Part shown: one piece after another, positions 60,035-64,000 of the stretch
How the letters are laid out: each line of letters starts with the position of its first letter
Numbering within the stretch: position 1 is the first letter of the stretch
Assembly: GCA_000708835.1 (NCBI GenBank)
Contig: DF237296.1
Location: 25,778-89,777 of the forward strand
Direction of reading: 5' to 3'
Source: Klebsormidium nitens
Taxonomy: Eukaryota > Streptophyta > Klebsormidiophyceae > Klebsormidiales > Klebsormidiaceae
Length of the DNA stretch: 64,000 nucleotides
Translations under genes and position numbers: made by a program
Notes under the pieces: generated by a model
Told to the model about the DNA's origin: nothing
Databases searched by the model: none
Seen by the model: the letters and a program-made list of their open reading frames with translations, nothing else

Positions 60035-62516
60035 TTAATGGTGGCCGGGCATCAGCTTGTCTTCAATCTTCTGGAGCAGGCTCTTCTTCTTGGGGACGGC
60101 GGCCGTGGTTCCGGTGTGAGTTCCAGCCAACCCAGTTCCGGTGGTGTGAGTTCCGGTCATTCCAGTTCCGGTGGTGTGGTGGGCACCTGTCAGACCGGTT
60201 CCGGTGGTGTGAGTTCCGGTCAAACCAGTTCTCTTGGTCGTCTTCTCATCGTCAGATGAGCTGTAACCGCTGCTGGAGCTAGACCCACCCCGGGCAAGCT
60301 TACCAGCTCCAAGACCGGTTCCGGCCGCAATTCCGGTCCCGGTGGCGGTGCTGGTGTGTGCGCCCAAATCCTTGTTCAGCACGTTGGGGTGGTGGCCGAG
60401 CTTCTCCCCGTGGAGACCGGTGGGCAAGCCCTTGCCAGCGTGGTGGAACTCGTTGACGGGATTCTCGCAGTAGCTGCGAAAGCCAAAAAAAGGTCGTCAG
60501 TAACGGAAGTGAAAGATTCAATAAGTCAAAGTGTCATGTAGAAGAAAGCGGTAGCCAAATTTCTCGTCCATTGTCTGTTTGTCCAATCGTCACTTGTCTG
60601 ACTGACGATTTTCTCCTGTCAGCTAAGGGTGGTTATATTTCTTATCAAAGCTATCTTGTTCACAATTCAGAATGTACATGTTCAGCCGGTAAAGAATACT
60701 GATGAAAAAATTCAGAATGTACATGTTCAGCCGGTAAAGAATACTGATGAAAAAAGTGCTGTAGATTGTCTGATACCAATACACTTGGTAAAATTTGCTG
60801 AAAGTGGGGTAGCTTGTCAGCTGGTAAGTTTTAAAGGGTGGCTGGTAACACATTTCAGACGAAATTTGGTCGAAAAGATACTTCGAGAGTTGTCAGCACG
60901 ACCGTGCAAGTATGGACACATCTTCCAATACACATCCTACTCTCCTGCTACAATTTGAGAGACGCATGCGAGCAGCATCAAAAGCTCACGAAACGTGTCA
61001 CAGAGAGTACCAACGGAGCGAAGTGGAGCTGATGTTACTCACTTGCCGGTGGGCACCTCGACCTTGCGGGTCACGGGCACCTCCTTGACGATGGGGACGG
61101 TGACAGTGGTCTCGACCTGCTCAGTGACCACGCGGGGGACAGTCTCCTTGCGTGGGACGGGCACATTGACAACAACTTTCTCAGTGTAGGGAACCTGCAC
61201 CTGCTCCTCAACAACCCTGGAAAGAAAACGAGAAAGAAGTGTCAACAACCATGACAATTGTCCTTTCACTTTACAGGCAAATTGTAAAATGATAAGTGTA
61301 TCTAACACTTCATGAACCGGAACAATTGTGCAAACTCCTGCATTCTGCTGGTAACACGTTCCATGGCTGCCACTGAAGCAATAAGTGCTTAGTTCTAAAA
61401 GTATATTCAAGAATCCTGAAACAAATGCTTAAAACAACTCGCATTTCTTCAAAGCAGATGGCAGCAGTTATTTGCAACCATTTCAACAAAAATGAACACC
61501 TCATGATGAGGAGCAACCCTGGTTAACTGTAAGGTGACCCACCTGTGCCTGGTCTCAGTGCGGGTCTTAGGGATCTCCTTGACGTGGGGAACCATGTCCA
61601 CACGCTCAACCTCCTCCATAACCACCTTGGTCTTGGGGACCAGGACAGTCTCGGTGCGCTCATCCAGGCGCTTAACATAGTCGGTCTTGGTGACGGTCTT
61701 CATCTCAGGCACCTTCTCAATGACCTGGACCCGGGTCTCGAACTCCTTAGGCTGCAGAGGGAAAAGAGGAAATGCTGTCAGACCTTCCATTCCAAGGCCC
61801 AACCCATTTCTATCTCCACCCTCAAGACAGCTCTTACAGCTAAGGCCTCTTCTACTGACATGTACATGCAGCTCAAAAGCCAACTGTCCCCAAGTGCAAA
61901 CCCAGGAGCATTTTGCTACGCGCGTTCTTAAGTGTGCTCATGTACCTTGTCAATCTTAGGGCACCAGAGTGGTAAACAGCTACAAAACCTCCTGACACCT
62001 GTGCAACTGTGCGACTCTGACAACCCTAGGCGACGACCATGAAATTAGCAGTGCCACCTCTGAGGACCGCCAGCTGGAACACTAGACTTGCAAACTATGC
62101 CACAAAGCCAAGTTTCTGGTCAAGAGCTGCCTGCCATGTTTGCTCACCAGGGTCGAGTCGTTAGGGTTGGGGCAGTACGCAGGGCCCTGTCCGGTGGTCT
62201 CGGAGCGGATCCCAGTCACACCCTGCAGTGCCTCCCGGTCATACTGCTCATCGCGCATCATCCGGCCGGCGCCGGCAGCGACACCGGTGCCCATGTGGTG
62301 CTGCCCGGTGAGCCCAGTTCCGGTCATGCCGGTGGCGCGAGTGCCAGTGAGCCCGGCAGCGGTCCCGGTGGATCCGTGCTTCATCTCCTCGCGGTCAGCA
62401 AAGTTGCCGGCAGCGCGACCGACAGCAGAGGTGGGGCCAGTGCGGTTCTCAATGGCCTCGGCGGCGCGGCCAGCGGCGCTGTTGGGAGCTCCTGCGCGGT
62501 TCTGGTTGAAAGCCAT
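60035..62516 (-). CDS. Dehydrin-like protein with central alveolin-like valine/proline repeats
   Basis: Minus-strand exons: 62148-62516, 61543-61751, 61043-61216, 60035-60473; phases agree, giving 396 aa. ATG at 62516 is the first in frame. Residues 1-123 are Ala/Gly/Thr-rich and hydrophilic (TGTGLTGQHH). Residues 124-250 are Val/Pro/charged repeats such as QVIEKVPEMKTV, EKVVVNVPVPRKETVPRVV and TVTVPIVKEVPVTRKVEVP, like the valine-proline repeats of alveolins and articulins. The C-terminal part has a Ser run followed by acidic residues (GSSSSSGYSSSDDE), like a dehydrin S-segment, Gly/Thr/His repeats (GTHTTGTGLTG), and ends with KKKSLLQKIEDKLMPGHH, like a dehydrin K-segment that binds membranes as an amphipathic helix. 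A role in desiccation or cold protection is inferred. The motif YCxNP occurs in both the first and last exons. G-box elements lie upstream. Confidence 0.8.
60666..60755. repeat. 45-bp tandem duplication, essentially perfect
   Basis: Copy 60666-60710 is followed directly by 60711-60755. It lies in the last intron of the dehydrin-like gene, and the lack of divergence indicates a recent event. Confidence 0.95.
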
Positions 62517-62817
62517 AGTTTTCGCTTGGTGGGCTGTTTCGATACGAGTTTCTGGGGGCAAAGAGTGTACTTTTTTGAAAGTGAGCAACTCTGTTTCTGA
62601 GGATTGTTGTTGGGGCTTGCTTGTGATTGTGATGAGCAATTGCTGTGGGGCCTGCTTCTTATCATACGGAACGCAGCTTTTGCAATTGCTCAAACAGACT
62701 GGGACTTCGCGATACGCAGGCCTAGCCGCCCTGACACGTCACAGAGGGCAATCTGCATGCAGGTCTGGAAACTGCTTGTCTGGCAGATTGTGGCGCAAGT
62801 TCTGCGCCATTTTCCAG

Positions 62818-62825
62818 ACACGTGG
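62818..62825 (+). promoter_or_regulatory. G-box/ABRE ACACGTGG
   Basis: ACACGTGG lies about 300 bp upstream of the dehydrin-like start. A second CACGTG core is at 63085-63090, and gacacgtcac lies near 62733. Such elements bind bZIP factors and are typical of ABA- and drought-induced genes; activity here is inferred. Confidence 0.5.
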
Positions 62826-63114
62826 TCGCCGCCAAGATTGCGTACATCGACACGTATGTGCCAACCTGCTTGCGGAGGTGCATGCAGTAACATGCAGCTG
62901 ACACGAAGCACAAGGTGGGCGAGTAAGAGACTGACAGCTCACTGCGGTGGTTTTCCCAATGTGCTGATTTGGAAGGGGCGACCCTGCAAGACTGGCGGCA
63001 ACCTTCGCTTTCGCAATCTCGTCGGGATTCGGCTGCAACAAGTGGGTCACTTCAGTAGGAGTTCCGAGTCAGGACCGTGACAGTCACGTGAAAGGAGTCA
63101 AGCCTTTCAATAGG

Positions 63115-63132
63115 TAGGTAGGTACCTACCTA
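63115..63132. repeat. 18-bp perfect palindrome
   Basis: The sequence taggtaggtacctaccta is its own reverse complement, part of a taggtaggt run. Function unknown. Confidence 0.9.
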
Positions 63133-64000
63133 GGACACTTGGATAGATGTTTGTATTCCTGCATGCAGAGGGCAGCAAGTGCAATAGGTTTTCTGTGTAC
63201 AGGTGAGTGTGCACACTGCACAGAAGGTACACCCAAAACAAAATCTTTTCTGGCCGCGGCTTCAATTATTATCAGTATTGATGGGACCCCGGGGACTATT
63301 TACTTCTCAGGCTAGCTGACGCAACCACTCCCACCTATTGCCCCAAGTGGCAGTACGTCATTGTACGCCAAGTTCCAACCCAGGTTGTAACAAATGGAAA
63401 AGTGCCACCTGGAAGCGTAGGAATAGACGGTACCCCAATTTTGGCAGTCAGGACGGTACGTACTACGTACTACTGTCAGGCTCGAAGAGTCGAACGTAGC
63501 ACTTGAGAAATTACGTCCCGCTCTAGTTTGCTTTCTAAAATATCTAAGCCCGGGGCCGCGGCAGTGTTTGCCACGAACCGGTGTTATGTGTGGACCTAGC
63601 CGGCTGGAGCGAGGGTCCAACCGGTGCCGAAAGCACTCAGCCGGCTAGGCTCCGGTTATAAACCGGCGCAAGCCACCAGGTACCGGCTGAGTTTGGCTGA
63701 GATACTCATACTGTCGAAAACCCGGTGAAAAGGATCCGGGAAATTCGGACAGACCGGTAGAAAGTTTGCTCTCGAAGCCGGCAGAAACAAAGGGTGGCCG
63801 GTAGAATGCCGTGGCACCGGCCAAACTTGGCCCGGGTGGCAAATTGCAATCGCTGGGCCGTGGGCGTCCCGGACCGCGGCACCGTGACCGGACTCGGAGT
63901 CCGCATAGATCGGCGGTAAAGCCGGCCGCGCCCCGCAGATCCCGACGGTTGCAGTGGGCGGCCGGCCGCCCCCGCGATCGCCGGCGCCGGCCGCCACTCA

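Larger units (their letters stand above)
62517..64000. promoter_or_regulatory. Upstream region of the dehydrin-like gene to window edge
   Basis: Contains the gene leader and probable promoter, with G-box cores at 62819-62824 and 63085-63090, and an 18-bp perfect palindrome at 63115-63132. From about 63540 the sequence turns GC-rich with ccggt words and long chance open frames on the minus strand; I cannot support a gene there. Confidence 0.45.

Noticed and set aside
10292-63090. Over-representation of the G-box core CACGTG
   Set aside because: I counted roughly 20-25 sites where about 16 are expected, not a convincing excess.
63656-63997. GC-rich minus-strand open frame at the right edge
   Set aside because: Gly/Arg/Pro-rich translation, no recognisable motif, cut by the window; not supportable as a gene.

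Overview
This is nuclear DNA from a eukaryote of the green lineage. Genes are split by spliceosomal introns (GT...AG, often gtgagt/gtaagg donors), GC-rich exons sit in AT-richer introns, and the gene set includes a chloroplast-type NOA1/RIF1 GTPase with a transit-peptide-like N-terminus, a plant-type DHHC S-acyltransferase, a dehydrin-like stress protein and a telo-box promoter in front of a ribosomal protein gene. The outer-dynein-arm assembly factor DAW1 argues for motile flagellated cells. Together these suggest a streptophyte alga; a Klebsormidium-like organism is my guess, not something the sequence proves.

Layout, left to right: a weak open frame at the edge (1-513); RPS25 on the minus strand (2433-5420); NOA1/RIF1 on plus (6834-16945, 10 exons, 1350 aa), divergent from RPS25; a large uncharacterised gene on minus (18873-26905, about 12 exons, two apparent single-base frameshifts); a repeat-containing intergenic region (26.9-29.6 kb); a DHHC palmitoyltransferase on minus (29629-35987, 6 exons, 449 aa); the GPI inositol-deacylase PGAP1 on plus (38848-47205, 9 exons, 1314 aa); an intronless F-box/LRR/ARM-repeat gene on minus (48118-50446) broken by one extra base; DAW1 on plus (51573-58447, 8 exons, 445 aa); and a dehydrin-like/alveolin-like gene on minus (60035-62516, 4 exons, 396 aa) with G-box/ABRE elements upstream. 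The genes are functionally unrelated; I see no operon-like cluster.

The most striking signal is not a gene. In NOA1, the DHHC gene, DAW1 and probably PGAP1, introns carry decayed, tandemly arranged copies of the neighbouring exon boundary: copies of an exon 3' end plus its donor lie downstream, and copies of an acceptor plus the exon 5' start lie upstream. More than 20 such exon ghosts can be read by eye, from nearly identical to barely recognisable. The same DNA is rich in perfect 10-48 bp tandem duplications. This points to introns growing by repeated boundary-spanning tandem duplication, with selection keeping only the copy that preserves the reading frame. A second unexplained signal is the 8-bp palindrome TGACGTCA, counted about 20 times where about one is expected.

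Exon coordinates were deduced by hand from reading frame, splice consensus and remembered family conservation. I found no tRNA, rRNA, CRISPR array or complete transposon.
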